From assembly GCF_040802235.1 (NCBI RefSeq), contig NC_133169.1:44523034-44587033 (forward strand): a stretch of 64,000 nucleotides of DNA, read 5' to 3'. Shown one piece after another: positions 50,560 through 62,525 of this stretch. Numbering within the stretch: position 1 is the first letter of the stretch; every line of letters begins with the position of its first letter. The DNA comes from Manis javanica (taxonomy: Eukaryota > Chordata > Mammalia > Pholidota > Manidae). The notes beneath the pieces were generated by a model. It did no database searches. It had not been told where the DNA came from and saw nothing but the letters and a program-made list of their open reading frames with translations. The translations under genes were made by a program, and so were the position numbers.

Positions 50560-50790
50560 TATTAAAAACAACACTTTACATTTACACTGACCTTTATTAT
50601 GTATAAAGTGATCTAAAGAAATTTCTAACCTGGTGGGTTACTGCATCAAAGACCAGTATATGCCCTATTTTACAGATAAGGAAATTGAGCCTTTGAGTGT
50701 TTATATAGCCAAGCTCATATTGCTAAGAAATGGAAGAATCAGAATGACAACCCACTTTTTCTGATCTGGGACTCTTTATAATCTATACGA
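50560..50790 (+). repeat. MIR SINE
   Basis: 'tatgccctattttacagataaggaaattgagcctttgagtg' is a clear MIR 3' half. Confidence 0.8.
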
Positions 50791-51702
50791 CACCTCTGTA
50801 ACTAGAGACATCATCTCCTCAAGAATCCACCAAAATTTTTCTCCTCTGTCCACCCAACTGAACCGTACTACTCTGACTGTTAGCATCACTAGGCCAATTC
50901 CTGGTTATCTGATTAAGTAATCTTTCCTCCACCTGTACTACTAGTTTCTTATAATTAATCTAGTGTATTATGAGCACGAATCTCATTAGCTAACCAAAAA
51001 TAATGTTGCACTTTGTATTTTAAGCATTTTAAGTTATTATTGTATTTTTACTTAATTCAAAACACAGTAGTTCCAAAAAAAAAAAAGAACAGGTGAAAGA
51101 ACACTTCATTTGATAATCTAGTCAGGAAACACTAGAAGTGGTATGGATATTTTACAAAGAAGTTAACAATGCTATTGCTACTATATAAATAAAGTTGATC
51201 TTCCGAGGTTTAGGATGCCTGAATGCTAGAGCCCCTAGGTGCAAAGAGCTGGAAAAAAAAAACAAGTTCACAAGAAACCAGAAAGGCATGAATTAAATCT
51301 GACCTTACTTTACATTTTAGAAGTATCATAATGACAGTATACTGTGTATGTTTAAATAAAAGTAAAAGAAGGCAAAAATCTTCATAAAATATTTGTATAT
51401 CAAAAGCTTTTATAAATATTTACATTCCATTGAACTGAATTTGTATGCCTCATAGTAAATAACGTTTAAAACAAAGGTATAACACCTATAACCTGAAATT
51501 TGTATTTATTGTTTACAATCCATTTCTTTTACTTTTTAAAGATTTCTATTACCTTACAATCCACACATTAAGTTTTTTTCTAACAAACGTCTAGATTCCA
51601 AATTAGAATATTTTGTAAAAGAAAAAATATAGAATAACACTCTGGAGAGAAATAACCATCAATTTTTCAGAAAAAAATACATGTGAATAAAAGAGTACTT
51701 AC
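50791..51702. other. Intronic AT-rich sequence
   Basis: No gene or repeat ends seen. An A run of twelve lies at 51075-51086. Confidence 0.45.
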
Positions 51703-51860
51703 ATCCTTAAAATAATGCTGTAATAATGAAAGCCTCACATCATGAACAGCTGCACATGTGTCCCAAGGGAAAATCTGCTCCTCTTCAGTGACAGGCAGCT
51801 TTTTTGACTCAATGTTGTCATGGCATTTCCCCAAAATTACATTAACAACAGAGATAAGTG
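51703..51860 (-). pseudogene. UBR3: UBR3-like exon, upstream of RING
   Basis: The frame reads LISVVNVILGK, then ESKKLPVTEEEQIFPWDTC and VHDVRLSLLQHYFKD, ending at a strong donor (gtaagt on the minus strand). The acceptor is weaker: I chose the AG at 51861-51862 because it is the first that keeps the frame free of TGA. A stronger-looking pyrimidine/CAG acceptor lies at about 51884, but using it brings a stop in frame. This exon, if correctly bounded, is 158 bases. Confidence 0.75.
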
Positions 51861-52050
51861 CTCACTAACTAACACTTATATACCTGAGTCACCAAGAAAA
51901 GTTGTTATCTACCTCCAGCTACTTTAATTTTTTCCACTATTAGAATATTTTTAAAGACCTAAAGTGGTATTCTAATTTTCTTCTATACAGTAAATAAAGC
52001 TTCAAATATACTAATATTTTAAAAATAACAAAATATCAGTATGAACTCTG

Positions 52051-52133
52051 TGGATGGATGGATGGGTGGATGGATGGATGGATGGATGGATGGATGGATG
52101 GATGGATGGAAGGAAAGATGGATAGATGGATGT
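52051..52133 (+). repeat. (TGGA)n microsatellite
   Basis: About 80 bases of TGGA units with few changes, then GAAA/GATA variants. Likely length-variable between individuals. Confidence 0.95.
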
Positions 52134-54012
52134 ATGGAGTGACTGATGATGGTTTCCAAAATCTGTCCATTGAAAAAATCTAGAAGTTATGACTCTCCAG
52201 TATCAATAAACTTCCTTCCTAAGTATATTATTTCTCACTAACAGGAAACAGTGATCCTTGGAGAAAAAGCTGAGTACAGGGCTGGGGAGAAGCACAAGGT
52301 GACCTATAATTGTGCGTAATAAAGAGCAGGGAAGTATTCAAACATGAAGTGGTCAGGGCACTAAAGAAATTTTAATTAGCCAAATTTGAGAAAATTTGAG
52401 CATTAAAAATAATGATAATAACAGATAATATATTCACTAATTCAGGCAAGGATTCCAAGTAAAAGTGGGCAAGGATAAATTATTAGAGTCAAAATATAGA
52501 GTATCATCATATAGATTACCTATCACCTTAACCAAGTAATCAGACGTTGCTGGCATCACCAACAATATGGCAAACTGGCATTATGAGCCCTCTGATATGA
52601 CAAAATGGGAAGGAACATCATCTATACAATGCCATTACCAAAATTGGTAATGGCATTTAACTTGAATCCAATGATAAGGAAATAATCACACAAATCCAGA
52701 AAATGAGACATGCTACAGAACTGGACTCTTGAATTTTTTTAAGAAGAGGTAGCAAAAACTGTTTTAGATTAAAGGGGACTAAGGAAATGACAAGCAAATG
52801 CAATGCATGAATATTTTCTTGCCTTTTGGACCAAAAAAAAAACCTCTACAAAAAAAAATTTTTAGGACAACTGGGAAAATTTAAATATAGAAATAGATGA
52901 TATTATTAAATGTCTTTGATATGATAATGGTATTCAGTGGTTATAAAAACAATATCCTTCAAGAGAGCAGGAAAGATGGTAGCATGAGAAGTGAAGTAGA
53001 AATAATCTCCAAAACCACATATAACATGAAAACACAGCAAATACAACTAATCTTGAAAGAGTGACCAGAAGGAAACAGCAACAGACATTGCATCTGGGGA
53101 AAACAGAATACCTCAAGGAAAAGGGTAAAGTAGCAAAGCCACAACTGGGCAGAACCCAAGCCCTCTCCCCAAACCCAGCACACAGGCAGGAGGAACAGAA
53201 ACGGAGGAGGGAAGAAGTAGAAGCCCAGGACTGCTAAATACCCAGCCCTGAAGATCTACTCTAAGACCACGAATCCACATTGCATGGTGCTCTGGAAATT
53301 AAAGGGGTTGGAAAGCAGGGACAGGTGGAACACTTGGGCAGACTGAGATTCCAGTCACTTATATAGAACAAGTACCCAAAAGCAGCCACTACAGGACAAA
53401 ATAAAGGCAGACGCATTGAAAGACTTTCCAACAGTGAGAGGGCTGCTAAAGGGGCAAGGATTACACAGAGTTTGCTGCTAAGGAGGAAGGATAAAGTAGA
53501 CAAAATTGTTCCAGCACACTCAGCCCATCAGGATGGGAAATTTCAGGAGTTTCAGGAGCTCCATCCCCCTGCCTGACAATGCAGCCTTGAGGCACCCCCA
53601 CCACCACAGGCAGCCAGCCACTACTTCCTCCTGGCCAGCACCTGCTCACAAAGCTGCTACAGCCTCCATGGCATCACATCAGCAGGAGGGCAGCACCCAA
53701 TACAGTGGCTAAAGGGGTGTAATGCAGAGGCTGCTCCCTGCATGCTTGACTAACTGGCCCTGGCATTTCAGGCAGACACTGTGGCCATGAGTCAGGAAAG
53801 AGCTCCATCATCCTGGCAGGCACCAGTGCCACATACCTGCAACCAACATGAACATCCCAGAGTGTAAAGATCCTGGTCACTAGAGGGAGTGAATTACACA
53901 AATTTATCATTTCATAGGATTCAAGTAGGGAAGAAATGTCAAAAGAACCTGGCTCAATCCAAAATCCCTAAAACATCAAAGAGGAGAGTGAAACCAAGAT
54001 AATCTTCTCAAT

Positions 54013-54772
54013 AAAGATTTCAAAGTAAAAATCATAAACATGCTCACAGAGCTACAAAAACATATTCAAGATCTCAGGGACAATTCAAGACAGATGTAGA
54101 GACTTTGAAAAATACAATAGCTGAACTGAACCATACAATGGAAGGATTTAAAAGCAGATTAGAAGAGTGACAGGAGACTAAATGGAAAACAAATTACAGA
54201 ACAGGAACACAGAGAAGCTGAGGCAGAGAGAGAAAAACTGATCCCTAGAAATGAACGAATATTAAGAGAGCCATGTAACCAATCCAAAAGGAACAATATT
54301 CACATTATAAAGATACCAGCAGAAGAGAGAGGAAAAGGGATAAAGAGGGTCTCTGAAGAAATAATCACTGAAAACGTCCCAAATCTGGGGAAGGAAAGTC
54401 ACACAGGCCATGGAAGAGCACAGATCTCCCAACAAAAAGGACCCAAGGAAGATAACACCAGGACATACAATATTTGAAATGGCAAAGATCAAGGATGGGG
54501 ACATAATATTAAAAGCAGCCAGAGAGAGAAAAAGGATCACATACAAAGGTAAACCCATCAGGTTATCATCAGACTTCTCAACAAAAATGTTACAGGCCAG
54601 AAGGGAGTGGCAGGATATATTTAATGTAATGAAACAGAAGGGTCTTGAACCAACAATACTCTACTCAGAAAGATTATCATTTAAATTTGAAGAAGGGATT
54701 AAACAATTTCCACATAGGCAAAAATTGAGAGAATTTACCTTCTTCCACAAACTGTCTCCACATTGTTCCTAA
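54013..54772 (+). pseudogene. L1 ORF1, broken
   Basis: Text from 'aacatgctcacagagctac' onward. The best frame (54410-54772) reads MEEHRSPNKKDPRKITPG, then KGKPIRLSSDFSTKMLQARR, the ORF1p C-terminal domain. The coiled coil and RRM (NNIHIIKIPAEER) lie in other frames, with stops such as TAG at about 54097. Confidence 0.88.
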
Positions 54773-55059
54773 GGCTAAATAGCCGTTACAAGAACAAACA
54801 AAACCATAGTAAAGAAAGTGGAACAATTAATTACTAAACAAATGCAAAATTAAATCAACTACCCCAAAGTCAGACAAGGGATAGACAAAGAGTACAGATT
54901 ATGACACCTAATATACTAAATCTGGAGGAGGGAGAAAAGGAGGAGAATAAAATAACGTTTAGATTGTGTTTGTAATAGCATTACATGAGTTAAGTTAGAC
55001 TATGAGATAGAAAGAAAGTTACCCTTGAACCTTTGGTAACCACAAATCTAAAGCCTGCA

Positions 55060-57368
55060 ATGGCAATAAGTACATACCTATTGATAATCTCCCTAAATGT
55101 AAATGGTCTGAAGCCATCAATCGAAAGACATAGAGTCACTGAAGGGACAAAAAATAAGACCCACCTATATAATGCCTACAAGAGACTCAGTTCAAACCCA
55201 AAGACATACACAGACTAAAACTGAAGTTATGGAAAAAGATATTTCATGCAACTAATGTAGAAAAAAGCAGGCATTGCAGTACTTGTATTCAACAAAATAG
55301 ACTTCAGGAAACAAAGTAAGAAGACAAAGAAAACATTAGATAATGATAAAGGGGTCAGTCCAACAAGAGGATATAACCATTATAAATATCTGTGTACTTA
55401 ACAAAGAAGCACTCAAAAATGTGAAGCAAGTACTAACATAATTAAAGAGGGAAATAGATTGTGATGCATTCATTTTAGGAGACTTCAACACATCACTCTC
55501 TCCAAAGGACAGATCAACCAGACAGAAAATAAGTAGGGAGACAGAGACACTAAACAACACATTACAACAGATGGACCTAACAGACATCTACAGAACACTC
55601 CACCCAAAAGCAACAGGGCACACATTCTTCTCAACTGAACATGAAACATTTTCAAGAATAGATCACATACCACAAAAAACCCTAAAGAATCCACCCCAAA
55701 ACTACTAAATCAAATATCTGAATTCAGCAATGTTGCAGGATACAAAATTAACACACAGAAATCTGTTGCACTCCCATATACTAATGATGAACTAGCAGAA
55801 AGAGGTATCAGGAAAACAATTCCATTCACAATTGCATCAAAAAGAATAAAATACAGAGGAATAAACTTAACAAAGGAAGTGAAAGACCTATACCCTGAAA
55901 ACTGTAAGACACTCATGAGAGAAATTAAAGAAGATACCAATAAATGGTTCACATCTTGTGCTCATAGATAGGAAGAATTAATACTGTCAAAGTTGCCATC
56001 CTGCCCAAAGCAATCTACAGATTCAGTGCAATCCCTATCGAAATACCAACAGCATTCTTCAACGAACTAAAGCAAATAGTTCTAAAATTCATATGCAACC
56101 ACAAAAGAGCCCGAATAGACAAAGCAATCATGAGAAGGAAGAATAAAGTAGGGGAAATTATGCCCCCTGACTTCAATCTCTACTACAAAGCCACAGTAAT
56201 CAAGACAATTTGGTATTGGGAAAAGAACAGACCCATAGACCAGTGGAACAGAATAGAGTCCAGATATTAACCCAAGCATATGTGCTCAATTAATATAAGA
56301 TAAAGGAACCATGGATATACAATGGGAAGATGACAGCCTCTTCAACAGTTGGTGTTGGCAAAACTGGACAGCTACATGCAAGAGAATTAAACTGGATCAT
56401 TGCTTAACCCCATACACAAAGTAAACTAAAAATGGATCAAAAACCTGAATGTAAGTCATGAAACCATAAAACTCTTAGAAGAAAACAGGCAAAAATCTCC
56501 TGAATATAATCATGAGCAACTTCTTCCTGAATGCATCTCCTTGCGCTAGGGAAACAAAAGCAAAAAATGAACTTATGGGAATACATCAAACTAAAAAGCT
56601 TCTGTACAGCAAAGGACACCATCAACAGACAAAAAGCCATTCTACAGTAAGGCAGAATATACTTGTAAATGACATATCCGACAAGGGGTTAATATCCAAA
56701 ATATATAAAGAACTTACACACCTCAATACCCAAAAAGCAAAGCAAATAACCAAATTAAAAAATGGGCAGAGATATGAAGAGACAATTCTCCAAAGAAATT
56801 CAGGTGGCCAAAGCACATGAAAAGATGCTCCACATCACTAATCATCAGGGAAATGCAAATTAAAGCCCCAATGAGATATCACCTCACACCTGTAAGGATG
56901 GCCAGAATCAAAAAGACTAAGAACAATAAATGCTGGCAAGGATTCGAAGAAAGGGGAACCCTCCTATACTGCTGGTAGGAATGTCAACTAATTCAATCAT
57001 TGTGGAAAGCAATATGGAGGTTCCTAAAAAAACTAAAAATAGAAATACCATTTGACCCTGAAATCCCACTCCTTGGAATTAACCCAAAGAATACAACTTC
57101 TCAGGTTCAAAAAGACATATGCACCCCTATGTTTACTGCAGCACTTTTTACAGTAGCCAAGATATGGAAGCAACTTGTGTTCATCAGTAGATGAATAAAT
57201 AAAGAAGATGTGGTACATACACACAGTGGAATACCTTTCAGCCATAAGAAAGAAACAAATCCTACCATTTGCAACAACATGGATGGAGCTTGAGGACAAT
57301 ATTCTCAGTGGAATAAGCCAGGCAGAGAAAGACAAGTGCCAAGTGATTTCCCTCATTTGTGGAGTATA
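55060..57368 (+). pseudogene. L1 ORF2 with deletion of the reverse transcriptase core
   Basis: The endonuclease domain begins MAISTYLLIISLNVNGLKPS, with several frame changes. The YADD/FADD catalytic part is absent. After the junction the sequence resumes with [17 protein letters not shown] and continues to the C-terminus in broken frames. It cannot make an active enzyme. Confidence 0.88.
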
Positions 57369-57969
57369 ACAATGAAACAAAACTGAAGGAACAAAATAGC
57401 AGCAGACTCAGAGACTCCAAGAAGGGACTAGTGGTTACCAAAGCGGAGGGGTGTGGTAGGGTGGGTGCGGAGGGAGGGAGAAGGGGTTTGAGGGTTATTA
57501 TGTTTAGTACTCATGGTGTGGGGGATCACAGGGAGAACAGTGAAGCACAGAGAAGGCAAATAGTGACTCTGTGGAGAGTGACTGTGAAGGGGTATGTGGG
57601 GAGGACTTGGTGAAGGGGGGAGCCTAGTAAACATAATGTCCTTCATGTAATTGTAGATTAATGAAACCAAAAAAAAGTGAGTGTATAAAGATGTAGAGAA
57701 CTGAAATTGTGCAGCTTTACAGAACCTTGATATTTGAGAAGGTGGGTGTTTTTGTTCAGTAATTTTCATTTGCTCACTAAACATCTGTTGATTGAATTAT
57801 ATCCAAACACTTTCTGGTCTGTATTGTAAATTTCTTTCCTAAATATCATGACTTTAATATCACAAAAATACATTGTCTTTTCCTCCAAAGCATGATACAG
57901 ACCCGGGATGGTTTGCAAATATAAAAGATAAAATAATCCAAGTAACATCAGTGATTCTTGCTTAAATAT

Positions 57970-58260
57970 ACATCACATGGAGAAGAGGGACGGGAGGATG
58001 GCCTAAGTGAGAGGAGGGGTCAAAGAGATGCAGGCTTCCCATTATAAAATAAAGTAGCCACAGGGATGAAAGCACAGCACTGGGAATACAGTCAATAATA
58101 TTGTGGAATATTTGTATGATATTATCTACAGATATCTACATTATGGTGAGCATTTAGCAAAGTGTATAATTCTCAAATCACTATGTTGTACACTGAGACC
58201 AGTATAATATGTATGGTAACTATATTTCAATTAACTTTATTTCAATTAAAGTTAAGGGTG
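57970..58260 (+). mobile_element. L1MA-type 3' end
   Basis: 'gcttcccattataaaataaagtagccacagggatgaaagcacagc...caatcactatgttgtacac' style text followed by 'ctatatttcaatta' is a familiar old L1 3' UTR. Confidence 0.8.
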
Positions 58261-58959
58261 GTAGCCCTCAGGAAGATATTCAAGAGTTTATTAGTTTAAT
58301 GAAACATAAGAGAAATAATAAAATAGAAAAATTTGTCAACTGAATGTTTTCTGTAGTTTCCAAAAGACAGACAAATGGGTGGAAGGAAGGACAAAAAGAA
58401 ACAAAGAAATCAGAAGACGGATAAGAAGGAAATAATGAAATATTGCATTAAAGAAAGGTGGTAGAAAATTTTATTCCATTTGTAAAAATAAATCATTATA
58501 TATAAATTTGCATTATTTGTATATTTTATCTGAGCCAATATATCATCAGTAATCTCCAGTAGACAAAATAAATGTGGAGGCAGAAGCACTGAAATGATGG
58601 TTATATTTTATTAGCTAATCATCTCCCTCTCTGTCATACACATTCAATATTTAAAAAAGTAGTTTTCAATGTGACAGAACCATCCATAGAAGTACTGATT
58701 TTTAGACCTTCAGCTAGGTTTCTTTATTAAATAGTTTTCAAAATGATTATGAGGACTTAAAATACATACAAATGTAATTTAAAAATTAAAGGAATTACAA
58801 TGGCCAAGAGCTTCCATCACACCTAATTTTTGTGATCTCAAATTTCTTTGAACAATTAGACACGTTGAAATATTTATTTTAAGGAGAATGGTAGCTGAGT
58901 ATCATGTGAATATTTTTGTTTCTAATTTTCTTCATACTTAGGCACTATCAGACATTTTA
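58261..58959. other. Intergenic AT-rich sequence
   Basis: Contains a purine-rich stretch (58375-58450). No gene seen. Confidence 0.5.
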
Positions 58960-59370
58960 TTTGTCCTTTATTCTTTAAAAATTTTTATTGAAATAGATGA
59001 TACACAATATTATGTTGGTTTTAGATGAACAAAGTGATCCAATAATTGTATACATTACCAAATGCTCATCATGATGTGTAGTGATTATATGTAATCAAAA
59101 ATATTACAATATTATTAGTTCTATTACCTATGCTGTACTTCCATCCCTGTGACTAAATTATTTAATACATTGAAATTTGTAATTCTTTATCTAATGCACC
59201 TATTTCATTTGCCCCTGTCCATGGTAACCAGCAGTCTATTCTCTGTGTTTATGAGTCTGTTTCTATTTTCTAGCTTGTTTAGTTTATACTTTGTATGTTG
59301 CATCAATTTATCAAGCTATACTAATTCTGGAGAACACCTGTTAAAATTCATTCTTAAATTATTGTGATTC
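58960..59370 (-). mobile_element. L1 3' UTR fragment, inverted
   Basis: 'tttttattgaaatagatgatacacaatattatgttggttttag' and 'cccctgtccatggtaaccagcagtctattctctgtgtttatgagtctg' are antisense old L1 3' UTR. Confidence 0.8.
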
Positions 59371-59559
59371 TATTATATAAAACATTTCCATATTTATTCT
59401 TAACAACAGATACAATTTGTCTAACCAGGAGATGCACCATTTATTCATCTGCACCTATACAAAAAAGTAAAATATTCTTTTATTGTATGTTCATTGGTAA
59501 AATTTATTAAAATAATTTACCATGTATTTGTTATTCATTGTTTTTTTGTACATAAAGTA

Positions 59560-59830
59560 AAATGGGGGTGTGAAGATGGTTGAAAAGGTGACAGATAAAG
59601 AGATACAGACTTCAAATTATAAAATGAATTGGGCATAGGAATGGAAGTGAAAGAAAGGGTTATAAAAAATAACACAGTAATACTGTGGTTGGTAGCGGGG
59701 TGTACATGGACCATAGAAAGACTCGCTGGGAATTTGGGTAAGTACTGAGTCACTATGTTTGTTGTACATCTGAAACCAATACAATGTTGTACATGAACAA
59801 TATCCCCCCAAAATTACATACATTGTAAAA
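59560..59830 (+). mobile_element. L1MA-type 3' end
   Basis: Same family of text as 57970-58260, including 'cagacttcaaattataaaatgaattgggcat' and 'gtcactatgtttgttgtacatctgaaacc'. Confidence 0.8.
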
Positions 59831-60275
59831 TATATAGCTACTGCCTTTGACATACTTAGAATTGAAATAGTGCATAAAATTGTGAACATTGAAATAATAA
59901 AAGCTAAATAAGGTAAATTCCCATCAGTTTCAAGAATCCAAAACAGCTATATCACTGAGTTGTGAAACTTCAAATGCTAGTAAAAGGTCCACAATGGTTT
60001 TAATGAGGAGGTGAATTTTTAAACATCTCTAGTCTCAGAGGGCTTCCTCATGGTAAGGAACTGAGGATGAGTAGTCCAAGCAAGAGCATGAAGTCAGGAG
60101 ATGTTTTTAACAACAGGTCTAATAAATGGAATCTTTAATTAAAATATAAGTAACATATTCATCACCAACCACACACAATGACTTAATAAATCTCTAATCA
60201 ATAGTCCCCTTGGTTTTTTTCTGTAACCCATTTTTTGCCTTCCTTCCCTCCAGAGAGACCCCCGTGGAGAGAGGG

Positions 60276-61169
60276 GTGGATGGCTACAATCCCACTCCCG
60301 TGACTCACTTTATCCTCACGGGGCTCTCTGACCTCCCAGAGGTGCACTATCCTCTCTTTGTGGTCTTTGCCATCACCTACCAGGTCACCTTGGTGGGAAA
60401 CGGGGCCATTCTCTTGGCCCTCTGGATGGAGAAGAAGCTGCACACACCATGTATTACTTTCTGGCTAGTCTGTCCCTCTTAGACATGTTCTGCCCATCAG
60501 CTACTATCCCCAAGATGCTGGACAACCTCCTGACTGGGAATCACAGATTTCCTTCCTGGGCTGTGCTTTGCAGCTTTATTTCCTGGTGGCCCTGGCGGGG
60601 GCTGAGATCTTCCTTCTCACTGCCATGGCTTATGACCGGTACGTGGCCATCTGCTTCCCCCTCCATTACACCCTCATCATGACAAAGGTTCTCTGTGCCC
60701 AGCTGGCAGCAGGGTTTCTCCATTCCCTCCTCCACACAGTGTCCACCTTCTGCCTGTCTTTCTGCAAGTCCAATCGGGTTAACCAGTACTACTGTGACGA
60801 CCCCCCACTGGTGGCCCTCTCCTGCTCATCCACCTGCATGGCAGAAATGCTTGTTTTAGTGGCAGGAGGTGTCTCGGGAATTGGTGCCTTCATCTCTTAC
60901 ATTTCCGTCATATCCACCATCCTAAAGATCCAGTCGGTGGAAGGGAAGCACAAAGCCTTCTCCACATGTGTCTCCCGCCTCCTGGTGGTCTGTTTGTTCT
61001 ATGGCATAGCCATCTTCACCTACATTCATCTTCAAGTCACCACTCCCCATACAGGGACAGACTCATCGCCATGCTCTACGGGGTTATCACCCCAATGCTA
61101 AACCCCATGACCTACAGCTTGAGGAACACAGAGGTGAAAGGGGCACTCGGCAAGGTCTTATGTCACTGA
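60276..61169 (+). pseudogene. Olfactory receptor (class II) pseudogene
   Basis: Olfactory receptors are seven-helix odorant receptors of the olfactory cilia, with a single coding exon of about 310 codons. Order: HFILTGLSDLPEVHYPLFVV (TM1 start), GNGAILLA, then MYYFLASLSLLDMFCPSA (TM2), AMAYDRYVAICFPLHY (TM3 motif), SYISVISTILKI (TM5), KHKAFSTCVSRL (TM6) and PMLNPMTYSLRN (TM7), ending TGA at 61167-61169. Damage: the expected start ATG is GTG at 60276; one-base frameshifts near 60448, 60546 and 61025-61035; and two small in-frame losses, one in TM4 (QLAAG runs straight into FLHSLL) and one before SYIS. It cannot encode a receptor. I do not assign the family number. Confidence 0.92.
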
Positions 61170-61989
61170 GCATGTTTACACTGAGTGTAAAACAGAAAAG
61201 GTCCGTACTCATTTTAGAACACATTTATAAGGAGAATTCATAGACAATAATTTTATTTGACACATAGAATACACTTATGCACACTGAAATTTATAAACAT
61301 GCAAACATACACATGATTTTAGTTTATCTGAAAGCCTACATATCTATATATGCATATGTTGTATCTCAATCCAAGGGGAACTTAAAGTATATAACCCCAA
61401 AATAAACCTTTTCATGAGTAGCAGAGAATACTAGTTACAGTAATATAAGGATAAACAGAGCCTACCTTTTAAGGTAATTAGAATTTATGTTCATAGCCAT
61501 ATCCATATCCATAGCTAAACCTATACTATCTATATCTGCATTTACATCTATATCTAAATATCTCTTTGTTTTTCTTCTTTTCCTCATGTGATTGAATGCC
61601 TGTGCTCTCTCCGTAAAATTATGATTTTGCTCATCCTGTCTTTTTTTTTTGCTTCTACTTACTATGTATTTATCTGCTTTTCTTCCTCTTTCTGTGACCC
61701 TGTACATTCTTAGACCTACCTGTCTCTCCAAAGAGAGGACTTATTTTATCTCTGATTTGGTTATCTAATTTAGTTCAGTAAAGTACTCTCATCTTACTAT
61801 CAACATGATCAAAACTGAAAGCACCATTTTCTAACACAGACACACACACACATACACAAACCACAAACACTCATCAGTTGCTGTGTATTTTTAGTATCAG
61901 TATTCTCCAGCTACAGGGACTAAAATCCATGAAACTAGTCTCTCATTTAGATATAGTAACTATTATGGAGAAATGGACACACATAATTT
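61170..61989. other. Intergenic sequence
   Basis: Holds a loosely repeated 'atatccatatcc/tatctatatc' tract at 61495-61560 and a (CA)n-like tract at 61838-61862. No gene seen. Confidence 0.5.
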
Positions 61990-62525
61990 ATAATTGTATC
62001 ATTTTCCCCACTATTACTGAGATAGAGTTGACATATAATGTTGTATAAGTTTTGGTGTGCAAAATGATAGTTTGATATATTTGTTGCAAAATATTTGACA
62101 CCATAAGGTTGGTTAACACATCTACCACCTCTATTTTATGACACTATCCTTCCTTTCTCCATTGTCTTTCTTGGCTGCCTTATCAGATATTAGCTGCCCA
62201 TATATGTATGTTTACTTCTGGCTTTTAATTCTATTCCACGGGTCTATGTGTCTATTATAAGGTTTTGTTGGCTGGTACCACAGTCTTTTGCATAAAATAC
62301 CTTCGTAATATAGTTTGAGGTAAAGAAGAGTGATACCTACTCTGTACTTTTTTCAGTAGTATTTGTAACTTTAGGTTTTTTTTTATTCCATATGATAAGA
62401 GTTTTGATTTCTATTTATGTGGAAATTGACATTGGAAGTTTGATGGGAATTGTATTGAATCTATAGATAACTTTGGGTAGTGTGTACATTTTAACAATAT
62501 GAATTCTTCTTATACATGATGGGAT
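61990..62525 (-). mobile_element. Old L1 fragment, inverted, internally deleted
   Basis: Antisense 3' UTR text (61995-62160: 'actgagatagagttgacatataatgttgtataag') is followed directly by antisense ORF2 text (62170-62525: 'ttctattccacgggtctatgtgtc', 'tgatgggaattgtattgaatctatagataactttgggtag'). Confidence 0.8.

Larger units (their letters stand above)
13135..51860 (-). pseudogene. UBR3: UBR3-like unprocessed (duplicated) pseudogene, seven exons
   Basis: UBR3 is a very large cytosolic RING E3 ubiquitin ligase of the UBR family (about 1,890 residues in human). Seven exons on the minus strand match, in order, the human region just before, across and after its RING. Exons: 51703-51860, 46919-47029, 42138-42338, 40759-40891, 37312-37397, 20785-20890, 13135-13238. 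Six have clear AG/GT borders and consistent phases, so this is not a retrocopy. Signs of decay: the RING zinc ligand in HID-C-HKSY is Phe; exon 40759-40891 is 133 bases where phase needs about 137, so the next exon is read out of frame into TAA; and there are many non-conservative changes (L to Q, Y to N, E to K, R to C) in a protein I know as highly conserved. The alternative, a working gene in a species with an odd UBR3 or a sequencing error, is less likely. Comparison is with the human protein from memory. Confidence 0.8.
52960..57675 (+). mobile_element. L1 LINE with intact ends and internal ORF2 deletion
   Basis: It starts at the L1 5' end (gaaagatggtagcatgagaagtga), with a 5' UTR to about 54010, ORF1 (about 54013-54770), ORF2 from ATG 55060, and a 3' UTR ending near 57675 in an A-rich tail. 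ORF2 jumps at about 55670-55690 from the endonuclease domain straight to the part after the FADD box, so the central reverse transcriptase is missing. Same subfamily as the L1 at 27516-33840. Confidence 0.92.

Noticed and set aside
51861-51890. Stronger acceptor (ttttcttggtgactcag) for the first UBR3-like exon
   Set aside because: Using it adds sequence with an in-frame TGA; the nearer AG keeps the reading frame. In a pseudogene the choice cannot be settled without the parent gene.
52051-52133. TGGA tandem array as a CRISPR array or satellite
   Set aside because: It is a simple tetranucleotide microsatellite without spacers; nothing in the window suggests prokaryotic DNA.
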